The notes under the pieces: generated by a model | What the model saw: the letters and a program-made list of their open reading frames with translations, nothing else | Database searches by the model: none | What the model was told of the DNA's origin: nothing | Shown: positions 25,163 to 36,232 of the stretch, piece after piece | How positions within the stretch are numbered: position 1 is the first letter of the stretch | Layout of the letters: each line of letters starts with the position of its first letter | Assembly (NCBI GenBank): GCA_036674765.1 | Contig: JARVKI010000024.1 | Span: forward strand, 186,001 to 250,000 | DNA length: 64,000 bases | Direction of reading: 5' to 3' | Source of the DNA: Seiridium cupressi | Taxonomy: Eukaryota > Ascomycota > Sordariomycetes > Amphisphaeriales > Sporocadaceae | Program-made: the position numbers and the translations under genes

Positions 25163-25169
25163 TATAAAT
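25163..25169 (+). promoter_or_regulatory. Probable TATA box of the GH6 cellobiohydrolase gene
   Basis: TATAAAT lies about 105 bp upstream of the GH6 start codon at 25269, a normal spacing for strongly expressed fungal cellulase genes. Assignment is by motif and position. Confidence 0.45.
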
Positions 25170-25268
25170 GGTTCTAGTGTCCTGGTATGACTGGAGAGGT
25201 CGATCCCTTTCTGCAAGCGGATACCAAGACTTGACAGAAGCTATAGTATATCACAACTGTCTTTTGCC

Positions 25269-27081
25269 ATGGCCACCAAAGCGCTATTCCTCGCCACACT
25301 CAGCGGTCTGGCATTGGCCGCGCCCTTCGAGGGAACCCTCGAAGAGCGTCAGTCTTGTGCTGCCCTCTAGTAAGGACTCATCCAAACATGTATTTCTATG
25401 TCTAACATATACCAGCGCTCAATGCGGTGGCACAGGATTTTCTGGATCTACCTGCTGCTCAAGTGGCGTGTGCAGTTATAGCAGCGACTACTATTCCCAG
25501 TGCCTGCCTGGTAGTGCTTCTGTCACCACAACTGCTGCCGGAACGACCACCATTGCGTCGACCTCTACCGTTGTATCGTCAACGAAGACTTCTACTTCCA
25601 CAACGAAGGCTTCCACTACGACGTCGGCGTCTACTCAAACGACGACTGCTCCAGTCGGAAGTGGGACGGCGACATGGGCTGGGAGTGAGTATATACTTGG
25701 ATCCCTTCCTATGTCTCTGGGCTCTCTATTGAAATGAATTCAACACCCTGAGAGTCTACAGCCCTCGAAACTCACTTCATAGCTCACAAAACATATATGT
25801 ATATAAATAGTTACTGATCATGTTTCTATATAGATCCATTCTCTGGTGTCCAGCAATGGGCGAATAGCTACTACGCCTCCGAGGTAAGCGCATACGCCGT
25901 ACCGACTCTTGGTGCGAAGGCAGCAGCTGTTGCCGAGGTACCCAGCTTCATGTGGCTGTAAGTCAAGAATTCACAACAAGTTCGTTCTTGTGTGCTTGGT
26001 CTGACACGAGATAGGGACACACTTTCTAAGACCACCTTGATGGACGAGACCCTTGCCGACATCCGAGCCGCGAATCAGGCTGGTGCTAGCCCAGCGAATG
26101 CAGGTATCTTTGTCGTCTACGATCTTCCCGATCGTGATTGCGCCGCAGCAGCCTCCAATGGTGAATACTCCATTGCCGACAATGGTGTTGCCAACTACAA
26201 GAACTACATCGATACCATTGTCACCATTGTCAAGAAGTACTCTGATATTCGCATCTTGCTTGTTGTCGGTGGGTATCCACAATCCGTATTGACGCACCTT
26301 TGAGCTGACTCTCGTCCATACAGAGCCTGACAGCTTGGCCAACCTGGTCACCAACTTGAGCGTATCGAAGTGTTCCAATGCTCAGTCTGCCTACCTTGAG
26401 TGTATCAACTATGCGTTGACTAACCTCAACCTTCCAAATGTGGCTATGTATCTGGATGCTGGGCACGCCGGATGGCTGGGATGGCCAGCTAACCTGTCTC
26501 CGGCTGCTACTCTATTCGCCCAAGTTTACTCGGACGCCGGTTCTCCGGCTGCTCTCCGTGGTCTCGCCACCAATGTCGCCAACTATAATGCCTGGAGTGT
26601 CAGCCCTGCGCCGTCCTACACCTCCGGCGACGCCAACTATGACGAATCGCTTTACGTCGCCGCCATTTCTCCTCTCCTCTCATCTGCCGGCTTCGATGCC
26701 CACTTCATCACAGATACAGGACGAAGTGGTAAGCAGCCAACAGGTCAACTGGCTTGGGGAGACTGGTGCAATCGTATGTATAAAATCTGGAGATGACTCG
26801 ATTTGTTTTTGAAAATGGAAAGACTGACGTGTTTCCAACATGCAGAAATCGGCACCGGTTTTGGTACTCGCCCGACTGCTGACACTGGCAGCGACTTGCT
26901 AGATGCCTTTGTCTGGGTGAAGCCGGGTGGTGAGTGTGATGGGACGAGTAACACGACCTCTCCCCGCTACGACTACCACTGTGGCCTCGCGGACGCACTC
27001 CAGCCAGCCCCTGAAGCAGGATCTTGGTTCGAGGCATACTTCGAGCAGCTGTTCAACAATGCTAACCCAGCTTTCACCTAA
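25269..27081 (+). CDS. cel6A: GH6 cellobiohydrolase II with N-terminal CBM1
   Basis: Secreted exo-cellulase releasing cellobiose from non-reducing chain ends. Six exons: 25269-25369, 25416-25684, 25834-25957, 26015-26268, 26324-26773 and 26846-27081. They give 477 residues, against about 471 for the Trichoderma enzyme. Order: signal peptide (MATKALFLATLSGLALA), pro-region ending EER, CBM1 (about residues 29-65, AQCGGTGFSGSTCC, aromatic YYSQC), a Ser/Thr linker, and the catalytic domain from about 120. Catalytic equivalents are D206 (LPDRDCAA, general acid), D252 (EPDSL) and Y200; the 46-residue spacing D206-D252 equals that of D175-D221 in the classical enzyme. VKPGGECDGTS near the C-terminus forms an active-site loop. 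In SKTTLM a Ser replaces the Asp common in this loop. All introns are GT-AG with consistent phases. Confidence 0.97.
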
Positions 27082-27522
27082 AGAAGTTGATTAGGCTGCG
27101 CTCTTTCGTAACGGCGACGTAAAGCGGGTCTTGAAGGGATTTCTCAGAGGACCTTTGGCGTGAATATCTTTCCTGTACATACTTCTCCGATACATGTGTA
27201 CATAAATAAATGTGTCACAATTTCATCAGTTGACGGCTTCAGTCACAGTGATACACGTGCTGATGTGCCACCGCTGAGCAAAACCTCCGCCAGTCCCAGT
27301 CCTCAGCCTCAATTCAGCATGATGGAAGTGACGTTGAAAGCCTGCTTGCGTGTCGCACTAGCAAACCAAATGCTTGTCTCTGCTGGTCATGAGTAAAAGT
27401 GTACCGGAGTTGCACTGAACTGGCTCTGCAATTACATCATGATGGGTCACTATAGGAGTTCCCTGCGTTAGCGTTAGCAGCCGTACCCCCGCGAGCCCCG
27501 CACCCAGGCCCAGACCTAGAGG
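27082..27522. other. Intergenic
   Basis: 3' flank of the GH6 gene and promoter side of the decarboxylase gene. No feature beyond the TATA-like element listed separately. Confidence 0.5.
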
Positions 27523-27528
27523 TATAAG
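27523..27528 (+). promoter_or_regulatory. Possible TATA box of the decarboxylase gene
   Basis: TATAAG lies about 124 bp upstream of the start codon at 27647; supported by motif and spacing only. Confidence 0.35.
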
Positions 27529-27646
27529 ATGCCGGTCCTGGGAACTCTCTTGGCACGTCCAGGGACAGAACAATATTCTTGGCAAGAGTTGATCGTGAAA
27601 TTCAATAAACACTTCTCAGAAAGAAAGAAAAATTCAGTAACTCAAG

Positions 27647-29303
27647 ATGGTTCACCAACACGGAGACGAGCACGATATCCCCAAGCAGCACAAGAGACAC
27701 GCGTACGTCATAAGTCACCCCCACCACACACTAACCGCATTTCTGCAATTGAGCTCCAATCTGACTGCTTTTGCAGAAACCATGGTGCCTGGCTCCCTGC
27801 CGACCACCGAACACAGCATGAATGGCTCTCCCGGCAAATCGACCATGTCGACAAGAAGCACAAGGCCGGGCATAGGAAGGAGCTCAGCCCGGCCCTGAAG
27901 GAATTCAAGACGTTGGTGCGTACCTTCTTCCGTATACGCATGGCATGAAGCACGGTAGGCTAACCACGGTTTCGCGTAGATCGAAACCAACCCTCGCATC
28001 TACATGTACTTTACGGCCATGTGGGACGAGATCCCGCGCAAGACACCATATCTCGAGGACCCCACGGGCAAGAAACAGATTAGGGATTACAAGCACATGC
28101 TGGACATGTTGAACCACATCCTGAGCAAGGCGCCGGAATGGACAGATGCTGCGTTTGGAGTCGGCATGGTCGGTGTCCCGATGTGTGGCATCTTTGACTA
28201 TGCCATGGCGACGCCCAGGTGAGTACTCTCCAACTTTCTGTACCATTGGACATGTGTTAACCCAGGTATAGCGGCCATGCGGCTTTTCTAGATCCAGATG
28301 TTAATGCTGCATTGAAGAAGGTGCTGAATGAGTGGGGCAAGTACTTATTGGTGAGTTGCGATACCTGAATACATAGGCTTAGAAGGCATGACTTACACAT
28401 TTGTCTAGACTGAGGATTCCGCACATGTGCTTGAGGCCAACAGAGAAGGTTGGTTCGGCGAACATGCCGTAAAAGATGTCATGGAGGTCGCAAACGCACC
28501 CCTGAAGACGCAGCACAAGTTCGAAGATATGTTCATCTGCGACCCGAAGGCCAAGTACTACGGCTACAAGTCGTGGGACGGTAAGCTGAAAATGTCTCCC
28601 TCCCTTCAACTCATGCTAATCGATAGCAGATTTCTTCACTCGCAAGCTTCATGAGAAGGCTCGCCCCGTGGCCTCCCCAGATGATGACAGCGTGATTGCC
28701 AACTGCTGTGAGTCCAAGGTATACAATGTTGCACACGGCGCCAAGCTGCGTGACCAATTCTGGATCAAGGGACAGCCTTATTCAGTCCTTGACATGCTCG
28801 GCCACGACGAACTGGCACAGCAGTTCCAGGGTGCCACTATCTACCAGGCATTTTTGTCTGCCCTTTCATATCACCGCTGGCATTCACCCGTCAGCGGAAC
28901 CATCGTCAAGGCGTTTGTCGTTGATGGTACATACTTCTCGGAGCCGCTGTTCGAGGGCCAGGGTGAGCATGGAGAGGTAGAGATCGACAAGCGCGGCATC
29001 AGTGTTGCACAGGGATACCTGACAGCTTTGGCCACGAGAGCGGTCATCTTCATCGAGGCTGATAACAAGGATATCGGCCTGATGGCATTCATTGGCGTTG
29101 GTATGGATGAAGTCAGCACTTGCGACATCACAGCCAAGGAGGGCCAGCACGTGAAGAAGGGTGACGAGACGGGCATGTTCCACTTTGGTGGATCGAGTCA
29201 CTGTTTACTATTCAGGAAGGGCGTCGAGGTTGAAGGCTTCCCAGAGACTGGTAGAGAAGCAAACGTGCCGGTCAGGAGCCAGGTCGCTGTGGTGAAAAAG
29301 TAA
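27647..29303 (+). CDS. PsiD-like phosphatidylserine decarboxylase-family enzyme
   Basis: Pyruvoyl-dependent decarboxylase of the PSD fold with an N-terminal PSDC-type domain, the architecture of PsiD-type L-tryptophan decarboxylases. Six exons: 27647-27702, 27777-27915, 27980-28218, 28272-28350, 28409-28580 and 28630-29303. They give 452 residues (PsiD about 439). The N-terminal domain (residues about 20-200) starts NHGAWLPADHR and includes WTDAAFGVGMVGVPM. The catalytic domain begins near DFFTRKLHEKARPV and contains YHRWHSPVSGTI. The self-cleavage site is GGSS (G416/S417), which would release an alpha chain with an N-terminal pyruvoyl group. No signal peptide or membrane anchor is seen, unlike true organellar PSDs. 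The acceptor of exon 4 may instead be six bases upstream, adding two residues. Substrate is inferred from architecture only; phospholipid cannot be excluded. Confidence 0.92.
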
Positions 29304-29821
29304 GCAATAGTCGCACAGCAGTTAAATCCATACACCAACTAGTCTAGTCTAGCGTCTAACTAGATATTGATAATGGCAATCCAAAAGTCAGTTTCACTTA
29401 GTCCTGGTTCACTTCACTATCGAGTCGTGTAAGAGACGATTTAGATCTCTTATTATATGTCGAGTTGAGTACAGATTCAAATGTTTAGCGTGACTAGAGG
29501 TGCGAAGGATATACAGTTGATCTATTTCCCTTTGGTGATTATTCACTGGTCTATCTCGCTGGGGCTGCAAACGAACAAGTGTGCTGAACATCGACTACTG
29601 GCAATGCTGAACTGCCGTGAGTCATAACATTGGATGAAAGCAAGAGCAAACAAACAATACATAACTGGTGTAGTGTCTGGTGCTCTGATTCACCGATTCT
29701 GTATAACGAAAGTCTGTGATGGATTTCACACGCACAATCTCCATCTGCACTGCCTCGCAGGTACAAAATCAACACCGTTCTTTGAATAAGGTCTTGCTCT
29801 GGTGAACCTTCACGACACTCC
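29304..29821. other. Intergenic
   Basis: Spacer between the decarboxylase and AA11 genes. No feature recognised. Confidence 0.5.
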
Positions 29822-29830
29822 TATTTAAAG
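29822..29830 (+). promoter_or_regulatory. Possible TATA-like element of the AA11 gene
   Basis: TATTTAAAG lies about 80 bp upstream of the start codon at 29906. Assignment by motif and spacing. Confidence 0.35.
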
Positions 29831-29905
29831 GTCGTACAGTGCTCTGCTCACCAAGTCTTGAAGTACACCCTACCTGAAAATCGACGACCAAAGACAACAA
29901 CCACA

Positions 29906-31218
29906 ATGCATTCGATATTGATCTATCTTTCCGGCGCCCTACTGAGCCTCAATGGCGTCCATGCTCATATGAGACTGTTGGAACCTACTCGCTTTGGCGG
30001 CGATGAGACATCGGGCACTGGTTCCCTTCCCGATCCACTGGATAAATCTAGATGGCCTTGCGGCAAACCAGCAGGTGTCGACGACGCAGATTTCTATATC
30101 TGGTCAAACGCTACCGTCGTCGCACAGGGCGAGAACAAAAATCTGACATTTGAGTGTAGTCTCAAGGATGGTTGTGCCGTTCATGGAGGCAAGTCACCAA
30201 TGTCGCACCCACAATTTGGTGAACCAGATTTACTGACCTGTATGCAGGTGGCTCGTGCCAGCTCTCGTTGACTACTGACAAGGTGCCAACTACCAAGTCT
30301 AACTGGACTGTGTTCAAGTCGTTTGAGGGCGGATGTATATCGTTCGACGGCACTCCGTATGACGATCCCAAGGATAAGTTCAGCTATCCTGACACCCAGA
30401 ACTACGCAATCCCTGATGCTTTCCCACCCGGCGACTATACTCTAGCCTGGTCCTGGATCCCCAAGTTCTCAGGAATGTCCGAGTTCTACATGAACTGCGC
30501 ACCGATCACACTGACGGCCGGGACCAACACATCCAACAGCTCTGCAGCCCAGCATGTCAACCGCGACGACTTGCCTGAAATGCTTGTGTTAAATCTCCCG
30601 GGAGTCACTGATTGCCAGAACGGTCCCAACATGAATCTTCTATTTCCGGATCCAGGACCAAATGTGGCCCGTGAAGGAAGTGATGGTGACGGCTGCAGTA
30701 AGCAGCTATTCGCGTACCCGTCGTTGGGATCAGGCTGTCCTCAGCCACCTTCCCCGTACTCCTGGTGCGGAAACAGTACAGGACAACTTCAACCAGAGAA
30801 AGTTCACACATCCTCTTATAGTCAGCGCACCGGGACTACAGGTTCCACCACACCTACCATGGCACCGAGCGTAACAGCAATGGTAACTTCAGACTTGGGC
30901 CCTCCGGTCAGTGTGCCCTCTTCAGGAAGCGGCTTCAAGGTAGATAGTACCTCACAAGCCTCCAAGCCAGCTATTACGGATACCCCGTTACAGAACACCA
31001 ACTCGTCTGGAGTTTTGGGGGGCCCATGTGATACAGAAGGCCTGTGGAACTGCATCGACGGCAAGTCCTTCCAACGATGCTCATCAGGACAATGGTCTGT
31101 GGCCCAAAGTCTCGGCGCTCTGTATTGCACCCCAGGCACCAGCAAAAGTTTGTGGAGAAAAGACAACGAAGAATCTACCCTTCAGCGACGGTTTAAGGGA
31201 GGCCCACGGACGCTGTAG
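29906..31218 (+). CDS. AA11 lytic polysaccharide monooxygenase with C-terminal X278-like module
   Basis: Secreted copper enzyme of the AA11 (chitin-active) LPMO family. Exon 1 is 29906-30188 and exon 2 is 30248-31218, 417 residues. The 59-nt intron has a GC donor (GCAAGT) and a CAG acceptor, a GC-AG intron. A 20-residue signal peptide ends GVHA, leaving mature His1 (H21, HMRLLEPTRFG). The second histidine-brace ligand is H93 in AVHGGGSCQ. Other AA11 hallmarks are FEGGCISFDG, PGDYTLAWSW and EFYMNCAPITL. A Ser/Thr/Pro linker follows, then a terminal module with GLWNCIDGKSFQRC and GALYC, resembling the X278 module found on chitin-active enzymes. The domain order fits an anchored or substrate-targeted chitin oxidase; activity on other glycans is not excluded. 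Confidence 0.93.
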
Positions 31219-31665
31219 GTGTCAAGCAAGTTTGTGGATGGGGCACGGTGTACATTATAGTAGGAGATACATAGCGCATTGAGTTTGTCAGCCTGGTTGC
31301 GACCAAGGTTGCACCGAATTGGCTCGTCCAGCCCGTCTGACCATAGTCGACATGAATTGACTTCGTTTCCTTAATGATTGACCACAGCACTTTTGAGAAT
31401 GGGTGAATTCGAGTAGGATGCTTTGATGAGATTCAATATTACTCAGCAAAAATTGACCTCCCCTTCAGTGGATGCACCTACCAAAACCAGTTGGAGGCGG
31501 ATCTGCCGCAGTGAGCTAGAGCTCGCGATTGCGGGTCAAATGGCGCCATTATCCATCGGCGTAGATCCGACCGATTAAAACCGACATTGAAGCTCTAAGA
31601 CGCCCAACCCAGACTTTTGATACACCACATGATATAGAGTATCAACCCAGGAGTATATCGCCAAA
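31219..31665. other. Intergenic
   Basis: Spacer between AA11 and carrier genes, no feature recognised. Confidence 0.5.
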
Positions 31666-33192
31666 ATGTCGCCCGAGGACGACTTGGAACGCTCCTCGCC
31701 CAAGCACACGGAGCGCACGCCTCTGCTGCGAGAAATACCGCCCCAGGCCATCGATGACGATCAGGCGTCGGATGCCACGCTTGATGGCCGAGAGTCTCCG
31801 CAGAACGAGCATGAGGAGGCCGCGTTGCTCGAACCGCCGCAACAGCCGCGCACCAAGTGGTGGTACATCAAGAGGGCATTCTGGGTAATTCTGGGCGCCC
31901 TGGTTGTTGCCCTGTTCATCAAGGGCTGGGTTGATTCGGATGATACCAACGTAAGCGCAACCAGTACCGTGATGGAGTGCATTTGTCATCATCTAACCCG
32001 CGACTGGTAGTTTGACTTGGGAGGTGCACTGAAGCGCGCCCTTGGTGGTGGATTGAGCGGTGCTGCGGCAATGGTTTTGCAGGTCCTGCTTTTGATGGTG
32101 CGTCGCTCTTATTGTGTCTGTGATGGCCGGGACTAAGCCCTTGCGCAGCCTCTGCGCACTATCATGAATTACCAGTATCGTCATGGATCTTCTTTTCGTG
32201 TGGCAACAAAGACGTTATACCACGAAGGAGGGTTGAGGAGGTATTATGCAGGTCTGATCGCCGCACTGTTCCAGGGTCTGTATCTCTCCTTTCCTTTACT
32301 CTTATATCTATGAACGGGGCTGATGATTCGCAGGTCCGATTTCGCGATTCGGCGATACTGCAGCAAATGTGGGAATTTTGGCTCTGCTTCATTCCAATTC
32401 GTACCTGAACCGCATGCCTACTCTCATCCAGACTGTTTTCGCTTCTCTCTGGTACGTCTGAAACACACCGTTGGCATGTCTTATGGGTGAAGACTCACGT
32501 ACTGTGATAGCGCCGCCGCCTTCCGGATGATCTTGACCCCAATTGATACCCTCAAGACGACTCTTCAAGCACAAGGTTCTCGAGGCACAGCGCTGCTTCG
32601 ACAGCGTATCAAGACTCATGGCATTGGGAGTCTCTGGTGGGGCGCCTTCGCAACAGCCGCCGCCACTTTCGTTGGGCATTACCCTTGGTTCGCTACGGTA
32701 GGTTACCCAATCTAGTCTCTGGGGGACTGAAACTAAGACAACGGGTGCCGCAGTACAACTTCTTGTCAGAATTTATCGAGCAGCCACCGAAGGATCAGTT
32801 GGGATTGTATCTGCTTCGCTTGGCATTTATTGGCTTTTGCGCATCTGTGCTATCTGACTCCATCTCAAACTCGCTGAGAGTAGTCAAGACATATCGCCAG
32901 GTCAACGACACACAGGTCTCGTATTGTAAGGCCCGAACAGTACCAAAATTGCAAATTATTGTGCTAATCTTAGATACAGCCGAGGCCGCTCGATTGGTCG
33001 TCTTGCAGGATGGGATTTCTGGTCTCTTTGGACGTGGTCTCCCTACCCGTATTCTTGCCAACGGTTTACAAGGCATCTTGTTTTCAATTCTTTGGAAACT
33101 GTTCTTGGACTTGTAAGACTAAATGCCGCGATTCCGCCTTCTTTGACCATACTGACATTGCGAACAGCTGGGACAAACATACGAGTTCTTGA
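31666..33192 (+). CDS. Mitochondrial carrier family (SLC25-like) protein with N-terminal extension
   Basis: Eight exons: 31666-31950, 32011-32097, 32149-32275, 32334-32451, 32511-32697, 32754-32925, 32974-33112 and 33168-33192. Phases are consistent throughout and give 379 residues. The N-terminal about 65 residues are acidic and disordered, followed by WWYIKRAFWVILGALVVALF, a probable extra membrane helix not found in canonical 300-residue carriers. The carrier core follows. One repeat keeps a clear carrier signature (PIDTLKTTLQAQG), while the repeats at PLRTIMNYQYRHG and SDSISNSLRVVKTYRQ are degenerate. The last exon is only 25 nt. It probably transports a small metabolite across an inner organelle membrane; the substrate cannot be predicted from contact residues by eye. 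Confidence 0.9.
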
Positions 33193-33624
33193 GGTTGCAT
33201 ATTCGTACATGTTGTTGAAGACATCTCCAAATTATCGGATGCATACAAGAAATACGTCGAGAATGATACATATGTGAGAGAAGCTATCTAGATGTAGTAT
33301 GGCTTAGATGAGACATTATCTATGTATATTTCTTAAGGTACATAGTCTGAATACAAAGTACATGTATGGAATAACAGTTCTGATCCTCTTCCCGGTTGCA
33401 ATTGCCTTGATGTGCTTGACAGTGCCAGCTGCCTGCCGGCTGTAAGGGGGGGCTTTTTTGGAGCTTGTAAAACTGCATACTACGGCAGCTCACGTAGTTG
33501 GACGATGCGGGGCAATTCAACCAGCCCTCGTGCTTCATTGTTGGAGATATGCTGTCTTGACCAGTGAGACACAAGCAGCAACTCATTGCAGGCTATCGAT
33601 ATAAGGAGAGTCTGTAGAGCCAAG
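33193..33624. other. Intergenic
   Basis: Spacer upstream of the F-box gene, no feature recognised. Confidence 0.5.
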
Positions 33625-35337
33625 ATGATGGCTTCCATCTCCAATCTTCCGCCTGAGCTGCTCAATCACATTTGTACCTTTATGCAGACCAAAAGAGAGA
33701 TCGCCAACTTTTTCCAATGTTCACGACAATTTTATGCCATTGCCGCGCCGCACCTTTACCACCATGTCGACCTTCTCTCCGTTGAAGTCTTCTCACATGC
33801 TGATCGGACGGATGACATCAGCCATCGGGTTGAAGCGCTTGTCAAGGCGTTTCTTCGGGATCCCCATCTTGGACACCTGGTTCAGCACTTTGCCATCAGG
33901 GTGCCGATGATCGCCAGCAGCAGAACTCCAACCTTGAATCCCTTGGACCCCAAATGCGAAGAGATCGCCAAGTCCGTTCTGCGCAACAGTGTTGAGGCCC
34001 AAGCTCAGCGTCCTCCGGCTAGAAAGCCCTCGAGTGATGCGGTGGTTGAAAACAATGGCAGCGACTGGGAATCGACCGACGAAAGTGCTGATGAAGATGA
34101 GATTGAAATGTTCGACGATCTAGACGGGCAGCTTCCTGTTTTCCAAACTGAGGCTGATCGTTGGATCTACCTTGCCAGTCGGAGTAAGGCCATTCGCGGC
34201 AATGTCATGTTGACCATCCTCCTCTCGTGTCTCACGAATGTGAGTATACTGGACCTTGAGATGCCTTCTGTTGGGTGGAGGACCGGTTTTCTCGACCGTG
34301 CTATTCAGCGGGACAGGTCTGATTATTCGGCATCATCGTTTCTAACAAATCTTCGCCAAGTCTGCTTTGGGTACACAGATCCCCACTTACGTGGAGAGTC
34401 TTGGGCTGGACCCTTCATCCTACCAGAGGTCAAAGAAGTCTACCTCCACCATTTGTGTGGCCTCGGCCCGAGCTTGAGCTTTTTGACGCCGAGTTCACTC
34501 AATATTACGCACTTGGAGCTTCGCGACTGCAGGATTCCGCCGCCGTCGCTCACGCGCCTCCTCGCCGGCCCCAAGGCGCTCAAGACTTTCATCTACGTGG
34601 TTGGCGAAGCGCAGACTCGTGCCGAGGTCTACATCCCAGTAAGCTATAAGTCGATTCGTACCGCTTTAGAGAAACAAAAGGACAGCTTGGAGCGGATATG
34701 GCTCGATTACCCGCATAATTATCACTGGGATGAAACCTCGACTCAGCATACCGGGCCCATGGGCAGCTTCTCGAACTTTACTCAGCTCAAGCACCTGAAA
34801 ATTGCCGGCACGTACATATATGGCTTCGTCTGGACGGGCAATGTGGATGAGCGCCGCCTCCTCCGAGCGCTACCAGAGCAAATCGAGTCTTTATGCCTAA
34901 CTCACACCGACGAGGACGAAGAGGCAATAGATGGCATTCTCATTGTACTTGATGCCATGAAGCAAGGCCGGCTACAGCAGCTCAAAGAGATCACGCTTGA
35001 GGCTTCCGCTAGGTGGTATAGAGAGAACAACCGAGGCCTCAGCCGGATTCTTAGCTTTGCCGAGAGCGTTGACTTGGGCATAAGGCTTCTTAACAATTAT
35101 AGCGACTCAAGGATTGAGAGCCTATTGCAAAGAAGACACTTTACTTCCAACTTTGCACGTGAGCCTGCCGCAGCACGAGAAAAGGAATGTCCTTGGGGTT
35201 TCTACGGTGAGGCGACATGGCCCACGCGTGTAAGCGGGTGCATGTGCCAGCCGCTATATGAAGACATAACAGATATATTCATAGAGATGAAGGACTCGCT
35301 ATCAAACTCCTCGAATCGGCTCAGCAATAGCACATAA
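33625..35337 (+). CDS. F-box domain protein
   Basis: Intronless frame of 570 residues starting at the first of two adjacent ATGs (MMASISNL). Residues about 5-45 form an F-box (LPPELLNHICTFM, then NFFQCSRQFYAIAAPHLY), the Skp1-binding module of SCF ubiquitin ligases. An acidic insertion (DWESTDESADEDEIEMFDD) sits near residues 150-170. The remainder has leucine-rich-repeat-like periodicity (ITHLELRDCRIPPPSLTRLLAG; LKHLKIAGTY), as in many fungal F-box/LRR proteins that recruit substrates. Its target is unknown. The codon before the listed ATG is part of a longer frame without an ATG, so the start is well defined. Confidence 0.87.
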   Translation: MMASISNLPPELLNHICTFMQTKREIANFFQCSRQFYAIAAPHLYHHVDLLSVEVFSHADRTDDISHRVEALVKAFLRDPHLGHLVQHFAIRVPMIASSRTPTLNPLDPKCEEIAKSVLRNSVEAQAQRPPARKPSSDAVVENNGSDWESTDESADEDEIEMFDDLDGQLPVFQTEADRWIYLASRSKAIRGNVMLTILLSCLTNVSILDLEMPSVGWRTGFLDRAIQRDRSDYSASSFLTNLRQVCFGYTDPHLRGESWAGPFILPEVKEVYLHHLCGLGPSLSFLTPSSLNITHLELRDCRIPPPSLTRLLAGPKALKTFIYVVGEAQTRAEVYIPVSYKSIRTALEKQKDSLERIWLDYPHNYHWDETSTQHTGPMGSFSNFTQLKHLKIAGTYIYGFVWTGNVDERRLLRALPEQIESLCLTHTDEDEEAIDGILIVLDAMKQGRLQQLKEITLEASARWYRENNRGLSRILSFAESVDLGIRLLNNYSDSRIESLLQRRHFTSNFAREPAAAREKECPWGFYGEATWPTRVSGCMCQPLYEDITDIFIEMKDSLSNSSNRLSNST

Positions 35338-36232
35338 TTCTCGACCATGAGTAAATGTCAACTTGTCAAGACAGTCGCACAGGAGGGGGCTCATGAGTAG
35401 AGCCATTGGATGCAGGTACTTATGTCCATTTAGGGTAGCCGCATCATCTTCACAAATCAATATAGAGACCGGTCAGGGTGTTTTCTAGAGCCCCATGTGC
35501 CATTTGTACGAGCTTTCGACAATGAACATATTTGACATCGACTGGGCACCCGGCGACTGGCAGGTCCCTCCCGGGGACCTTTTTGCATCATATCCAAGGT
35601 CGTCAATTAGAGCACGGTCGTGGTCTGGGGGTGGCTGCGGAAACCCCTCTTCATCAGTCCCGAATGAAGTGCTGCCCTACTCTGCAACCCTTTGAAAGTC
35701 GAGTCTGGCAATTCTAGCAAGGATAAAGGAGGAAGTGGCTGCTAGGCTTGCATATTTTCTGGCTTTGTTAATGTTTGAGACATCAATTGTCCTCAGCATT
35801 CGAGACGCGGAGGGATCAGCTTGCGCTTGCTCTAACGACATTGCTATCCAGAGAGCAGCCTCCAACCCTGTCGCATATATGGCGCAGCGTTGAGGGCTCG
35901 GCGACATTATCGTCCCAGCGTCGCGAGACATGGCTTAGGAACACCAACATCTGAATACATGGACAGTTGCATGAGAAAAGCATGTCGATTACCAAGTCGG
36001 AATTAGGTATATTTACACGATTTTTGTTGTTTCGAAGTATGTAAATTCAGCTCCGTATTATATTCCTTCCACTCAATTATCCACGTGCCATACAGGACCA
36101 CCAGCCACCCATAACCCAATCCGATGAGAATATTTTACCATGAATACCGAATTTGACGGTACAAGGTGATGAAGGAATAAAAGGGGTATTTCACTTCAGA
36201 TGCAAAGCTAGCAACAAAGGTTGCCAAGCAGC
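35338..36232. other. Intergenic between convergent genes
   Basis: Holds the 3' flanks of the F-box and CFEM genes. Short frames near 35500-35930 on both strands lack support. Confidence 0.45.

Noticed and set aside
25269..31218. Psilocybin-like or other secondary-metabolite cluster around the PsiD-like gene
   Set aside because: No kinase, methyltransferase, P450, PKS, NRPS or transporter adjacent; neighbours are cellulase and LPMO genes.
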